Assembly: GCA_002354735.1 (NCBI GenBank)
Contig: DEMD01000002.1
Span: 1 to 64,000, forward strand
From: Gammaproteobacteria bacterium UBA2679
Lineage (GTDB): Bacteria > Pseudomonadota > Gammaproteobacteria > Pseudomonadales > Oleiphilaceae
Length of the DNA: 64,000 nucleotides
Direction: 5' to 3'
In this document: positions 37,836-45,970 of the stretch, in pieces
Layout of the letters: each line of letters begins with the position of its first letter
How positions within the stretch are numbered: position 1 is the first letter of the stretch
Made by a program: the position numbers and the translations under genes
Notes under the pieces: model-generated
What the model saw: the letters and a program-made list of their open reading frames with translations, nothing else
Told to the model about the DNA's origin: nothing
Database searches by the model: none

Positions 37836-38945
37836 CTACATTTGGTCGGCTATCCAGTCTCTGAACTGTTGATCCTCAAAATCCCAGACGCCGTGCTCTA
37901 CTCTGGTGATATAGACCCCTCTCATACGATTCACCGCATTCTGAACCGCGTGCTTTGTGACCTGGTGCAGCGGAAGCCCGAGATAATCAGCGATAGCAGC
38001 TCGGGCCTCATCGCTGTAAAGACCGTGACCCGACATAAGCAAGCGCATCAGGATCGCCTGGTCTATTGGTTTCATGGCAGCCCAGGCATCTTGATAGCCT
38101 GCGGTATCGATGCTTTCTACCAAATAGGATTCCGTCACTTGCCGTATGTCGGTAACACCGGCGCGAAGCATGATATCGACAATCTGACGGAACTCGAACG
38201 GCACCTTTTTTACCAGTCTGAATGCACCGAGCGCTTCGCTGAGCGGCACCTGTCTGCCTGAAGCTTCTGCGAAAGCAGCCAGAATATGCTGAACAAAGCT
38301 CGCGCCCAGTTCAGGAAGATCTACTTGAGAAGACGACTGGAACAGAGGTGCCTTCCTTCGGCGGAAGAGCCTTTGCAGCCCATCTCGCGACGAGCCGGTA
38401 TAAACAACTTTCAGCTGCTCACGATGACGGTCGATTATCGTGCGGAGGAAGTAAACCAGCGGCTCGAATGCCGTGTCTGTGGCGAGATGTTGTATCTCAT
38501 CCAAGCAAAGCAGAATCGGTTTACGCGTTGCGAGCAGTTGATTGAATAGGGACCTCAAAGCGACTAGTTGATTATCATCAGGCCGCTGCAGAGCTGAGGC
38601 ACCTGGCAACTCCACTGAGGCGCTCACGCCTTCACCCGCCAGCTGAAAGCTCTTCGGCGAAAACTCGAAAGCGCGTAGTTTTTGCGCCCACTTCAGGTCT
38701 TTCTGAGCCTGAGCAAGACCTGCTTGAAGACATCGGACGGGATCGTTTCTATGTTCCCAGAAGCTAACATAGACCGGCACAAAACCACGGTCGCTTGCGA
38801 CCGGAATGAGGTCGTAAAGGATGAATTCTGTTTTCCCCATTCGACGCGGGGCAAACAAGGTCAGCGTGTTTGTGCTCGCCGTGATAAAGGTACCAAGAAA
38901 CTCGTCTATGAGCTCCGATCGCCGGTAATGCCATTGAATTGTCAT
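37836..38945 (-). CDS. COG1672-like predicted ATPase (AAA/STAND type)
   Basis: A 369-residue soluble ATPase. The Walker A variant APRRMGKT is at 32-39, Walker B LLCLDEIQHL about 145-154, and sensor-like VVYTGSSRDGL about 175-185. The C-terminal third (about 240-369) looks like a helical lid and winged-helix domain, ending with RMRGVYITRVEHGVWDFEDQ. This is the layout of stand-alone archaeal-type predicted ATPases whose roles are mostly unknown. The gene is unlinked to any partner, and its upstream region holds a striking ordered set of short repeats, which suggests that it regulates its own expression by binding DNA. It may be horizontally acquired. Confidence 0.75.
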   Translation of the reverse strand: MTIQWHYRRSELIDEFLGTFITASTNTLTLFAPRRMGKTEFILYDLIPVASDRGFVPVYVSFWEHRNDPVRCLQAGLAQAQKDLKWAQKLRAFEFSPKSFQLAGEGVSASVELPGASALQRPDDNQLVALRSLFNQLLATRKPILLCLDEIQHLATDTAFEPLVYFLRTIIDRHREQLKVVYTGSSRDGLQRLFRRRKAPLFQSSSQVDLPELGASFVQHILAAFAEASGRQVPLSEALGAFRLVKKVPFEFRQIVDIMLRAGVTDIRQVTESYLVESIDTAGYQDAWAAMKPIDQAILMRLLMSGHGLYSDEARAAIADYLGLPLHQVTKHAVQNAVNRMRGVYITRVEHGVWDFEDQQFRDWIADQM

Positions 38946-38956
38946 GATTTTATCGA

Positions 38957-39017
38957 GTAGTAAAGAGTAGTACTACAGCTTACTACTGTAGTCAATTTCA
39001 TTACTACTTGCTACTAC
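38957..39017. repeat. Array of seven GTAGT/ACTAC elements upstream of the ATPase gene
   Basis: Pentamers GTAGT at 38957, 38967 and 38988 and ACTAC at 38972, 38982, 39003 and 39013. Many are exactly 10 bp apart. GTAGTACTAC (38967-38976) is a perfect palindrome, and ACTAC-T-GTAGT (38982-38992) is a second. The array begins 12 bp before the ATPase start codon on the opposite strand, so it covers the likely promoter. It looks like an operator cluster for a multimer binding successive helical turns. A simple trinucleotide expansion is less likely, given the spacing. Confidence 0.6.
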
Positions 39018-39182
39018 TTTAAAGAGTTGAACAGGGGAGCGCCTTTGACGGCTACAACCACGTCGCAAAGCGTGCACCACCTGAACATGGGCAGCGGCCT
39101 CAAACAGTGCTTCACAAAGTCGTGAGCTGACAGCTGGGCGAGGAGTAGTTACCGAGAGATGATTCTCCTAAGCTGCCGCCAG

Positions 39183-39821
39183 TCACGAATGGATGATCAG
39201 CGGGATATCTGGTCGGAAGTCATTAGATCTTCCACCGCGTCCTTGATTCAGGCAGATCTCCATGAGATGGGGTTTACCATACACCATCGTAAGCCCCTCA
39301 ACATCAGCGAATGCAGCGAGTATCTCGGTAGGTTCGTTAACAGGACAATGAACGGTGACGCTGGTGATCGACCGGCCGGTGTGTCGCTCTCCAGTATCCT
39401 GGATCGGCTCGATGAAAGGTGCGTAGATGCAGAGTGGCTCCCGTAGCTCGCTGCTGTTCGTGCCAACTCGGAAAGCCTTAGGCGCCTCGAAGTAAACCGG
39501 CTGATAGGTCCAGCTTTGAATTGTCGGGCCCACCCCTAGCTGATCTTTTCGTCGCAGAACAATGCCGAACGGCGACGCCTCGTAAGTGGCTACACGCTGT
39601 GGAAACCTCAAGCCTTGCGCAGGTCCATTTTCAGCCTCATCCGCATCCCGCACCCACAGGAATTCCAACAGGCCGTCGGCGAACCGGAAACGCCGGTTCG
39701 ATGTCCCCTGCCCCGGATGATCTCGGCCAAAGCTTTCTTCAAAGCCTAATGGCAACAACTTGTCCGCAACCTTTGCGCCTGGCTGAACAAGAATGAAAAC
39801 ATGATCGACTTCAAGGCTCAT
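39183..39821 (-). CDS. VOC/glyoxalase-like domain protein
   Basis: A 212-residue cytosolic protein starting MSLEVDHVFILVQPGA, the beginning of a vicinal-oxygen-chelate fold. The first half carries a GTSNRRFRFADGLLEFLWV segment typical of glyoxalase-like proteins, with possible metal ligands H7 and E62. The second half is a longer, less clear domain. ATG 39821 is preferred; the frame is open to a TTG at 39848. It is probably an enzyme or resistance-type protein; the substrate is unknown. Confidence 0.65.
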   Translation of the reverse strand: MSLEVDHVFILVQPGAKVADKLLPLGFEESFGRDHPGQGTSNRRFRFADGLLEFLWVRDADEAENGPAQGLRFPQRVATYEASPFGIVLRRKDQLGVGPTIQSWTYQPVYFEAPKAFRVGTNSSELREPLCIYAPFIEPIQDTGERHTGRSITSVTVHCPVNEPTEILAAFADVEGLTMVYGKPHLMEICLNQGRGGRSNDFRPDIPLIIHS

Positions 39822-39888
39822 CTCATCTCTGACCTCACCTCTATCCAACGCAGTTGGGACATTGCGGCCAGCGCCGCTTCGGCGCAGA

Positions 39889-40269
39889 TTAGCTCTTTCC
39901 GGGCGTCATGAGGTACAGCAACCCCGCCACGGCGAGCGCGAAGACTGCGACGACATCGGCAATGACAACTCGTTTTAGTGCTGCGTTAAAATCACCAACA
40001 GACCACGCGATGCCGATGAACGAAATTACGCTGACGAAGCCTGCGAGGAAAGCTATCGGCTGCAGCTCGGGACGAAAGGCGGCATACACCAGAAATAGCC
40101 CAAGGAGGCCGAATAATACGGCTCGGTGACGCATGAGAATCACCAGGTTTGGATCCTGCAACGTTAAACCGTACAGCGCCGAGAGACGCTCCGCACCGAG
40201 CACACCCGGGACGGGTAGCAGGTGAATGATACCCACCAGAACCAGTAAACCGGAAACAGCTTTTTCCAC
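39889..40269 (-). CDS. Small four-helix membrane protein
   Basis: A 126-residue protein with four transmembrane helices (about 4-20, 45-64, 70-88, 100-121), starting at a GTG with AGGAG upstream. It resembles a group of small proteins often misannotated in databases as phosphopantetheine adenylyltransferase, which it is not, since it lacks any nucleotide-binding motif. It sits among unrelated small genes on the same strand. The function is unknown. Confidence 0.65.
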   Translation of the reverse strand: MEKAVSGLLVLVGIIHLLPVPGVLGAERLSALYGLTLQDPNLVILMRHRAVLFGLLGLFLVYAAFRPELQPIAFLAGFVSVISFIGIAWSVGDFNAALKRVVIADVVAVFALAVAGLLYLMTPGKS

Positions 40270-40314
40270 GTGGTCAAACTCCTTTTGAATAACTGTAATT
40301 AGCCGACTGGTTTA

Positions 40315-40773
40315 TCAGTTCCGGTCGCCCTCGGAACGCTGCAGGGCCCTCTCGAGTGACGCAAGATCTGGCGGGCCTTCCGGCCAGTGCAGGCAGCGCT
40401 GGGCATCGTGCTCCCAAGCTGCGGCGGAAGTCAGGTGAATATGCACGGCGACGGCTAAATCGCGTGCGTCATCCAACAGGCCTGCAGGCACCCAGAATCT
40501 GTCCTTTACATTCAGCTTATTCGGCACCGGACTACCGCAGACCGAACAAAAGTCACTACGATAGCCAGTTGATCTGCTGAATGACCTGATGCGATCCTGG
40601 CCGGACAGCCAACGGAATGCGCTCTCTGCGACAATCGTGGCCGCATTGGCCGCGGCACCAGTGACCTTGCGGCAGAGCGAACAATGGCACTGATACAGAT
40701 TCGGGAGCTTACCTTCGATTTCGAAGCTCACGGCTCCGCATAGGCACTGACCTTTCAACGCGTACACTCTCAA
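40315..40773 (-). CDS. GFA-family zinc protein (glutathione-dependent formaldehyde-activating type)
   Basis: A 152-residue protein of the Gfa/CENP-V fold, with zinc-binding cysteines in GQCLCGAV (about 9-16), YQCHCSLCRK (about 27-36) and FCSVCGSPV (about 75-83). This set of paired Cys sites is the family hallmark. The original formaldehyde-glutathione function is shown for few members, and most are of unknown role. The start is uncertain: TTG 40773 or a GTG 6 bases further in, with no obvious ribosome-binding site. Confidence 0.88.
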   Translation of the reverse strand: MRVYALKGQCLCGAVSFEIEGKLPNLYQCHCSLCRKVTGAAANAATIVAESAFRWLSGQDRIRSFSRSTGYRSDFCSVCGSPVPNKLNVKDRFWVPAGLLDDARDLAVAVHIHLTSAAAWEHDAQRCLHWPEGPPDLASLERALQRSEGDRN

Positions 40774-40909
40774 ATCGGGCGGTGCTCGGTGCCAGCACCG
40801 GGGGTGAGACAGAGGGGCAGATTATGCGACCTTGAGTCGAGGGCGCAAGCGCTGTTCAGCATCAGCCGCCATCGAGTTTCAGATAGCCAACTCAGGCGAC
40901 CCGCCTTCA

Positions 40910-41326
40910 TTACTCGCTCAATGACTCCCCTGGCGAAAGTACCCAGCAACGCTCGTTATGGGTATAACCTATGCGTCCGTAGTAGTCTTTCGCCAAAGGC
41001 GCCGCGAGCAAAATGATGCTGCAGTGTGGCCCGAGCTGCTGCTGTGTCAGAACCTGCAAGCGCTTACCGATGCCAGAGGTCTGGTAGGCTTCGTCGACTG
41101 CGAGATCAGATAAGTAACAGGCGTAGTGAAAGTCCGTGACGCTTCGGGCGATGCCTACAAGTCTCGAACTATCCCATGCGCTGATGATCAGATTTGCATT
41201 TCTGATCATGCCTTCAATGCAGGTGCGGTCATCCAGGGGGCGGCGCACGCCAAGAGAGGTGTTCTCCAATAATCCGATGAATTGGTCTGCGGAGACTGAG
41301 TGATTGATTCTATATTCGATGGTCAT
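40910..41326 (-). CDS. GNAT-family N-acetyltransferase
   Basis: A 138-residue GNAT protein. The acetyl-CoA-binding motif A appears as LSDLAVDEAYQTSGIGKRL (about 69-87), where the usual Q/R-x-x-G-x-G/A becomes QTSGIG. Strand-helix segments before (WDSSRLVGIARSV) and after (IILLAAPLAKDYYGRIGY) match the fold. The substrate is unknown. It stands alone, oriented away from the SDR gene. Confidence 0.9.
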   Translation of the reverse strand: MTIEYRINHSVSADQFIGLLENTSLGVRRPLDDRTCIEGMIRNANLIISAWDSSRLVGIARSVTDFHYACYLSDLAVDEAYQTSGIGKRLQVLTQQQLGPHCSIILLAAPLAKDYYGRIGYTHNERCWVLSPGESLSE

Positions 41327-41533
41327 GGCTGAGGCTGTTACTCGACTGTCTTTGGGAGACTCATCATACCTTCAAACTCAAGTCGTTAGATAATGGCCAC
41401 CTAGCAGACGAAACCATGCAAGCGGCCATTTTACGCAGCTGCCAACTACGCTCTGTTGATCTTCGTATGTTCCTCATGACGCATCCGCTTTTAGCAGCGC
41501 GTGCATTCAAATCATTCGACGGATGAACAATTC

Positions 41534-42292
41534 ATGAGCAGCAAAATTGCAATCGTCACAGGCGGAAGTCGCGGCCTCGGCCGTAATACCGTACAGCACC
41601 TTGCCCAGCGCGGCGCAGATGTCATTCTTACCTATCACAGCGACCAGAAAGCCGCTGATGAAGTTGTCGCTGACGTCGAGAAGCTCGGCGGGAAGGCCCT
41701 AGCGTTTCAACTTGATACCGGCGATAGCAGCAGCTTTCAAACGTTCGCTGATGAGGTGCGTCTGGCTCTGCAGCAGCATTGGCAGCGGCATGATTTCAAT
41801 TTTCTGGTCAATAACGCTGGAATGGGCATTAGCGCGAGTTTCGTCGATACAACCGAAGCCCAGGTAGAGGCGTTGTTCAATGTTCATTTCAAAGGTGTGT
41901 TTTTCCTCACGCAAAAGCTGCTGCCATTGATGGCGGACGGCGGCCGCATCATCAATCTCTCGAGTGGGCTCGCCCGTTTTTCATTACCAGGCAACTCTGC
42001 TTACGGGGCCATGAAGGGCGCTATCGATGTGCTCACCCGGTATATGGCGCTTGAGCTGGGGCCTCGTGGAATAACGGTGAATTCTGTGGCGCCTGGCGCC
42101 ATCGAGACCGACTTTGGCGGAGGCAAAGTCCGTGACGATGCAGAAATCAATGAACAGATTGCCAGCAAGACGGCTCTGGGCCGTGTGGGTGTGCCTGATG
42201 ATATCGGCGCGCTGATCGCCAGTCTGCTAGGCAATGAGCACGGCTGGATCAATGGTCAGCGTATCGAGGCCTCTGGAGGAATAATGCTGTAA
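41534..42292 (+). CDS. Short-chain dehydrogenase/reductase (SDR)
   Basis: A 252-residue classical SDR. The cofactor-binding motif is GGSRGLG (about 9-15), followed by NNAGMG. The catalytic serine lies in the LSSGLARF region, and the catalytic Tyr/Lys pair is in YGAMK. The sequence VNSVAPGAIETDFGG is also typical. ATG 41534 gives the normal family length; the frame is open from a GTG at 41501. It is probably an NADP-dependent oxidoreductase of FabG-like type; the substrate cannot be named. Confidence 0.93.
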   Translation: MSSKIAIVTGGSRGLGRNTVQHLAQRGADVILTYHSDQKAADEVVADVEKLGGKALAFQLDTGDSSSFQTFADEVRLALQQHWQRHDFNFLVNNAGMGISASFVDTTEAQVEALFNVHFKGVFFLTQKLLPLMADGGRIINLSSGLARFSLPGNSAYGAMKGAIDVLTRYMALELGPRGITVNSVAPGAIETDFGGGKVRDDAEINEQIASKTALGRVGVPDDIGALIASLLGNEHGWINGQRIEASGGIML

Positions 42293-42470
42293 GTTTTTGG
42301 TGTCGTTGGCATAAGTATCTTGTAGGGGAGGCGGGGCGCTGATTGGCGTTTCGGCGAAGGTCCCTGTACGCTCTCCCTGACAATCTCTTCTACACCGCGC
42401 TTCTCTCTGTCGCAATCCAAGTCTATGATGTGTAGGGCAATTATGGATTCGATTCTGCCAGGGAGGCACT

Positions 42471-43217
42471 ATGATATTGGACCACCTACGATCATTAACC
42501 GGAACGAGACTGGATCGGCCAGATCTCGTCGCATCGACTCTCAATTACGCGTCTTATCAATCCCCCCATGTCACAGGGGGCGACTTTATAGGGATCGACC
42601 CTCTCAAGGAAAACCTGGCGCATTTTCTAATACACCGCGGCGAGCGCCTCGAACAGATTACGTCCCTGCTCAGAAAGTATGATCTTGATCCAGAACCGGC
42701 CATCACGCCTGGTGAGGCCCCCGCAGGGTTTCTCGACGCGCTGGACAGCTGGGTTGCCAATTACTGGCGCACAGGGCGTATTTCGAAAAAGCAGCTATCT
42801 CGCGACTTCTGGACAAGACACCAGGACGATGGCTCATCGCAACTGTATGGTTTTCTATCCGACATCGGTTTGCTGCTCGGTGAGATCCTGATCGCGCAGC
42901 GCCAGAGCTGTGAGTGGGGTTTTGATCCTATGGCGAGAAAGCGGGAGCACTCGAGCTTTGTCAATCGTATAGTGGTCACAGGTCTGGCCGTGCCCGCCGA
43001 CAACACTATTCCGAGCTTTTATGATCCTGGGCTCTCGGCTTTTTATGCGCTGAGGACTGTGCGATTCCATCCGGACCCAAGTGCGCATGATCTTACGCTG
43101 AATCTAAGGGCACGGCTGACTTACTACCCCTCACTAATAACAAGCAGTTCTCCCCTTGAGTCTGGTATCGTGAAGCCCAAACGTGCCAGCAAGAAAACAC
43201 CGGTGACTCACGAATGA
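42471..43217 (+). CDS. Conserved-looking protein of unknown function (248 aa)
   Basis: A 248-residue soluble protein with a good ribosome-binding site (AGGGAGG, 42460-42466). No family was recognised. Residues about 20-120 are helical and charged; the second half carries alternating strands and ends with a lysine-rich tail (PKRASKKTP). There is no signal peptide or membrane helix. It overlaps the following glutathione transferase gene by 4 bp (ATGA), so the two are translationally coupled, pointing to a shared role. Confidence 0.65.
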   Translation: MILDHLRSLTGTRLDRPDLVASTLNYASYQSPHVTGGDFIGIDPLKENLAHFLIHRGERLEQITSLLRKYDLDPEPAITPGEAPAGFLDALDSWVANYWRTGRISKKQLSRDFWTRHQDDGSSQLYGFLSDIGLLLGEILIAQRQSCEWGFDPMARKREHSSFVNRIVVTGLAVPADNTIPSFYDPGLSAFYALRTVRFHPDPSAHDLTLNLRARLTYYPSLITSSSPLESGIVKPKRASKKTPVTHE

Positions 43218-43951
43218 TCAAGCTGTATCAGTTTCCAATATCGCACTACTGTGAAAAGGCGCGCTGGGCGCTCGACTTCAAGGGGATTCCTTATGAAGCC
43301 GTCAACCTCATTCCGGGTCTGCATGTTCCCATCATGAAGAGGCTGACCGGTCGGACCAGTGTACCGGTCGTGGTGGACGGTGAAAGCGTCATAGCCGGCT
43401 CAGACCGAATATTCGACCATCTGGACGAAACCCGCCCAGAGCCATCACTCATGCCCGAGTCTGCAGCGCAGCAGAAGGCCGTGCGTGAGTGGGAGAATTT
43501 CGCTGACAAGGAAGTAGGCCCACATGTCAGGCGTTATTGCTATCACACGCTGCTGAACTATCCCGAAATCGTCAAACCATTCTTCACCACCGGTGGTCCC
43601 TGGTATGGCGGGGTCTATTTACGGGCGGCCTTTCCGGTCTTGCGGATAGGTATGCGTAAAGCCATGAACATCAACGAAGCGGGCGCGAGCCGTTCGCTCG
43701 AGCAGATCATTAGCGCGGTAGATCGCTTCCATGAGGCGGCAACGGACACTGGGTATCTCGTGGGTGACAGTTTCACTCGGGCAGACATGACCGCGGCTGC
43801 CCTGCTCGCCCCACTCTGCCGGCCAGAAGGCTACGGCCTGAAATGGCCGGAGACCCTGCCTGAGCCACTGGCGAGTACCGCCGAGCAGCTTGCTCCGAAG
43901 CTTGAGTGGGTGCTGCGGGTTTATGAGAAACATCGACAGCCTTTCAATTAG
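43214..43951 (+). CDS. Glutathione S-transferase family protein
   Basis: A 245-residue GST-like protein. The N-terminal thioredoxin fold contains YQFPISHYCEKARWALDFK (residues 4-22), with a serine/tyrosine-cysteine region where the glutathione thiol is handled, and TSVPVVVDGESVIAGSD with the cis-proline and the glutathione-contacting E/S. The C-terminal helical domain has a GDSFTRADMTAAALLAP motif. It overlaps the unknown upstream gene by 4 bp. Its stop codon lies inside the first copy of a 22-bp tandem repeat, so the C-terminal residues may derive from the repeat. Confidence 0.9.
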   Translation: MIKLYQFPISHYCEKARWALDFKGIPYEAVNLIPGLHVPIMKRLTGRTSVPVVVDGESVIAGSDRIFDHLDETRPEPSLMPESAAQQKAVREWENFADKEVGPHVRRYCYHTLLNYPEIVKPFFTTGGPWYGGVYLRAAFPVLRIGMRKAMNINEAGASRSLEQIISAVDRFHEAATDTGYLVGDSFTRADMTAAALLAPLCRPEGYGLKWPETLPEPLASTAEQLAPKLEWVLRVYEKHRQPFN

Positions 43952-44006
43952 ACGGGCCATGACTTTCAATTAGACGGGCGAAGACTTTCAATTGGACGGC
44001 GCTCAA
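43941..44006. repeat. 22-bp tandem repeat, three copies
   Basis: Three consecutive 22-bp units start at 43941, 43963 and 43985. Units 1 and 2 share CTTTCAATTAGACGGGC and unit 3 differs slightly (TTGGACGGCG). Unit 1 covers the GST stop codon. The third unit abuts the remnant of a DUF4143-type ATPase gene, so the repeats probably arose at the junction where that remnant meets the GST locus. Confidence 0.85.
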
Positions 44007-44023
44007 CTGCCTGGACTGTCAGA

Positions 44024-44293
44024 CTCTCTGGCGGGCAGGATGGAGATCACTTCCGCAGCAAGGACAAGGTCGAAGTCGATATTGTCATCGAGCGCGGCCG
44101 CCAAATTGCCGGCGTGGAAGTCAAGGCTGCAGCTACGGTCACAGAACGCGATTTCAATGGGCTCAGGCAGTTGAAAGATGCTTGCGGGGACCGATTCTCT
44201 GCCGGTGTACTGTTGTACGACGGTGGAAATGTGCTGCGCTTTGGGGAAAGATTATTTGCCGTTCCTATTGCTGCATTGCTCACAACAGTTTGA
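44024..44293 (+). pseudogene. Remnant of a DUF4143-type (COG1373) ATPase, C-terminal end only
   Basis: An open frame of about 90 codons that ends at TGA 44291 but has no start codon context. It encodes the tail of the COG1373/DUF4143 predicted ATPases: HFRSKDKVEVDIVIERG, AGVEVKAAATV, RDFNGLRQLKDACGDRF and AGVLLYDGG, then FAVPIAALL. The motif D...EVK resembles the restriction-endonuclease-like nuclease core often found in this domain. The AAA domain that should precede it is missing, so this is a 5'-deleted relic. It may be confused with a small gene but lacks any ribosome-binding site. Confidence 0.8.
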
Positions 44294-44316
44294 TTCGGGG
44301 GCCATCTGCACAGGGA

Positions 44317-45813
44317 TTAAAGATAATCCTCAATCGGCAGCAGCGAAATCAACCAGGCCTTAGTTCGCAGCCACCAGTCGGTGTCAGGTTCGCTGGAGAG
44401 CGTCTGGTTCAAGCCCTGCCATTGCAGGTCGCCATCCTCATCGAGCTCTACCTCCCAACTATTCGCAGGCGCCATGCCCAGCTCGATCGAATCTGCGACC
44501 TTAGCTGCAAGCTCTGGACTGTGGATGAGGAGCACGGTTTCGCCGTTCAGGTACATAGCGCGCAGATTGGCGTTGAAAGAGCCGATGTAGAGCACCCTTC
44601 GATCGAACACCGCCGTTTTCGAATGTAGGCCGACGATACCATCTGTGCAGAATTCATCATAAGCGATCCAGACGGTGCAAGCTGCTGCGTCTGGCCGCAA
44701 TTCGTACAGCTCGAATCCGTGTTCGAGGGCCTCGGGCCGCCATCGTGCGTACCCGGCGTGATTGGGTACAACATCGTTCGAGGCCAGCGAATTAGTTAGA
44801 ACGGCGATCCTCAGGGGCTCTTTGTTGAGCGATCTGATTTGAGCCAGCGCTTCGTCATCCAGGATGAAGTAGGCTGACTCGATCAGCACTTCAGACTCAG
44901 CTGTCTTCACCGCATCTGCGAGCGCCTGCGCCGCGACGGTGAGTTGGTCGGGCAGTGCATCAGGATCAACCAAGGGCGGCTCGAATATGAAATCGGCTTC
45001 GGCCCAGGTGAGCGTGGCCATACTCTGCGTCAGCACATCAAGCGCGGCCTCTTGGCCGACAGGCACGTCCAACTTCAGGCCATCTGTTTCTGAAGCGCGA
45101 TCTCGAGCCTCGGCAATCCGCTCGCTGTAGGCCGCCTCGCTCGGCGTTGTAGAAGCCAGCTCACCTACTGGACGCGACCACTCACTTCCCCAGAAAGCAT
45201 CGAAGTTCGCAGAGAAGCCATTGACGACCGGCCCCACTGCGAGCACGTCTCGATCGCGAAAATTCAGCGTCGCATGCTCGTCGAAGTACTCATCTCCGAT
45301 GTTACGCCCACCGATAATCCCAACGACACCGTCGACGACAAGGCTCTTGTTGTGCATGCGCCGGTTCAGACGGTCAAAGTCGGTAAGGAATGACAACCAT
45401 TTACCAGCACCCTCACGCACTGGCGCCGGGTTATACACCTTGATATCGATATTGGGATGCGACGCGAACAGCGCAAGCAAATCGTCACGGCCACCCAGGT
45501 TGATGTCGTCGAGTATCACCCGCACCCGTACTCCCCGGTCGGCCGCCACGAGCAGACGGCGGGCCAGGTAAAGCCCCGAGGTGTCGCTGTTCCAGATGTA
45601 GTACTGGGCATCGATGCTTGAATTCGCTGCATCGATCATCGCCGCTCGGTAGAGGAAGGCTTCACGCCCAGTATCGAGAATGTGAAAACCCGACTGCTCT
45701 GGATGGGGTTCAGCGGCGGTGGTGGCTATCGTGTCGAGCGCAGGCGCTGCTGAGGCGGCGCCTGCGAAAGTGAACAGAATATAGAGCATCACACGTGCGA
45801 AGAGATCGTTCAC
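44317..45813 (-). CDS. Secreted phospholipase D/cardiolipin synthase-like protein
   Basis: A 498-residue protein starting at a GTG, with an N-terminal signal sequence (hydrophobic about 8-22, AAPAL after). It has two HKD catalytic motifs: HNKSLVVDG (about 153) and HSKTAVFDR (about 397), each H-x-K-x4-D, completing a PLD active site. Typical downstream G-S/G-N residues follow (GIIGGRNIG, YIGSFN). It belongs to the periplasmic PLD/ClsC-like group, which hydrolyses or transfers phosphatidyl groups. It may act on envelope phospholipids. It is divergent from the voltage-sensor-like gene. Confidence 0.9.
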   Translation of the reverse strand: MNDLFARVMLYILFTFAGAASAAPALDTIATTAAEPHPEQSGFHILDTGREAFLYRAAMIDAANSSIDAQYYIWNSDTSGLYLARRLLVAADRGVRVRVILDDINLGGRDDLLALFASHPNIDIKVYNPAPVREGAGKWLSFLTDFDRLNRRMHNKSLVVDGVVGIIGGRNIGDEYFDEHATLNFRDRDVLAVGPVVNGFSANFDAFWGSEWSRPVGELASTTPSEAAYSERIAEARDRASETDGLKLDVPVGQEAALDVLTQSMATLTWAEADFIFEPPLVDPDALPDQLTVAAQALADAVKTAESEVLIESAYFILDDEALAQIRSLNKEPLRIAVLTNSLASNDVVPNHAGYARWRPEALEHGFELYELRPDAAACTVWIAYDEFCTDGIVGLHSKTAVFDRRVLYIGSFNANLRAMYLNGETVLLIHSPELAAKVADSIELGMAPANSWEVELDEDGDLQWQGLNQTLSSEPDTDWWLRTKAWLISLLPIEDYL

Positions 45814-45970
45814 TTTACTGCCCAGTGGCGAATGTTGCTCGAATCCTAGCAGATCCCGTTTTCATCAGCAGCAGATAGACCTTCCATATTTTTCGCCGGG
45901 AAGACAATGTACGCACCCAACCGTACCACTTGCTACTCATGCGCTGATTCATTCGCCTGGAGCCTCACCA

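Noticed and set aside
39889..40269. Annotation as phosphopantetheine adenylyltransferase
   Set aside because: The protein is four membrane helices with no HxGH nucleotide-binding motif.
43941..44006. Possible CRISPR-like repeat
   Set aside because: Three copies are direct tandems with no spacers of their own, and no cas gene is nearby.
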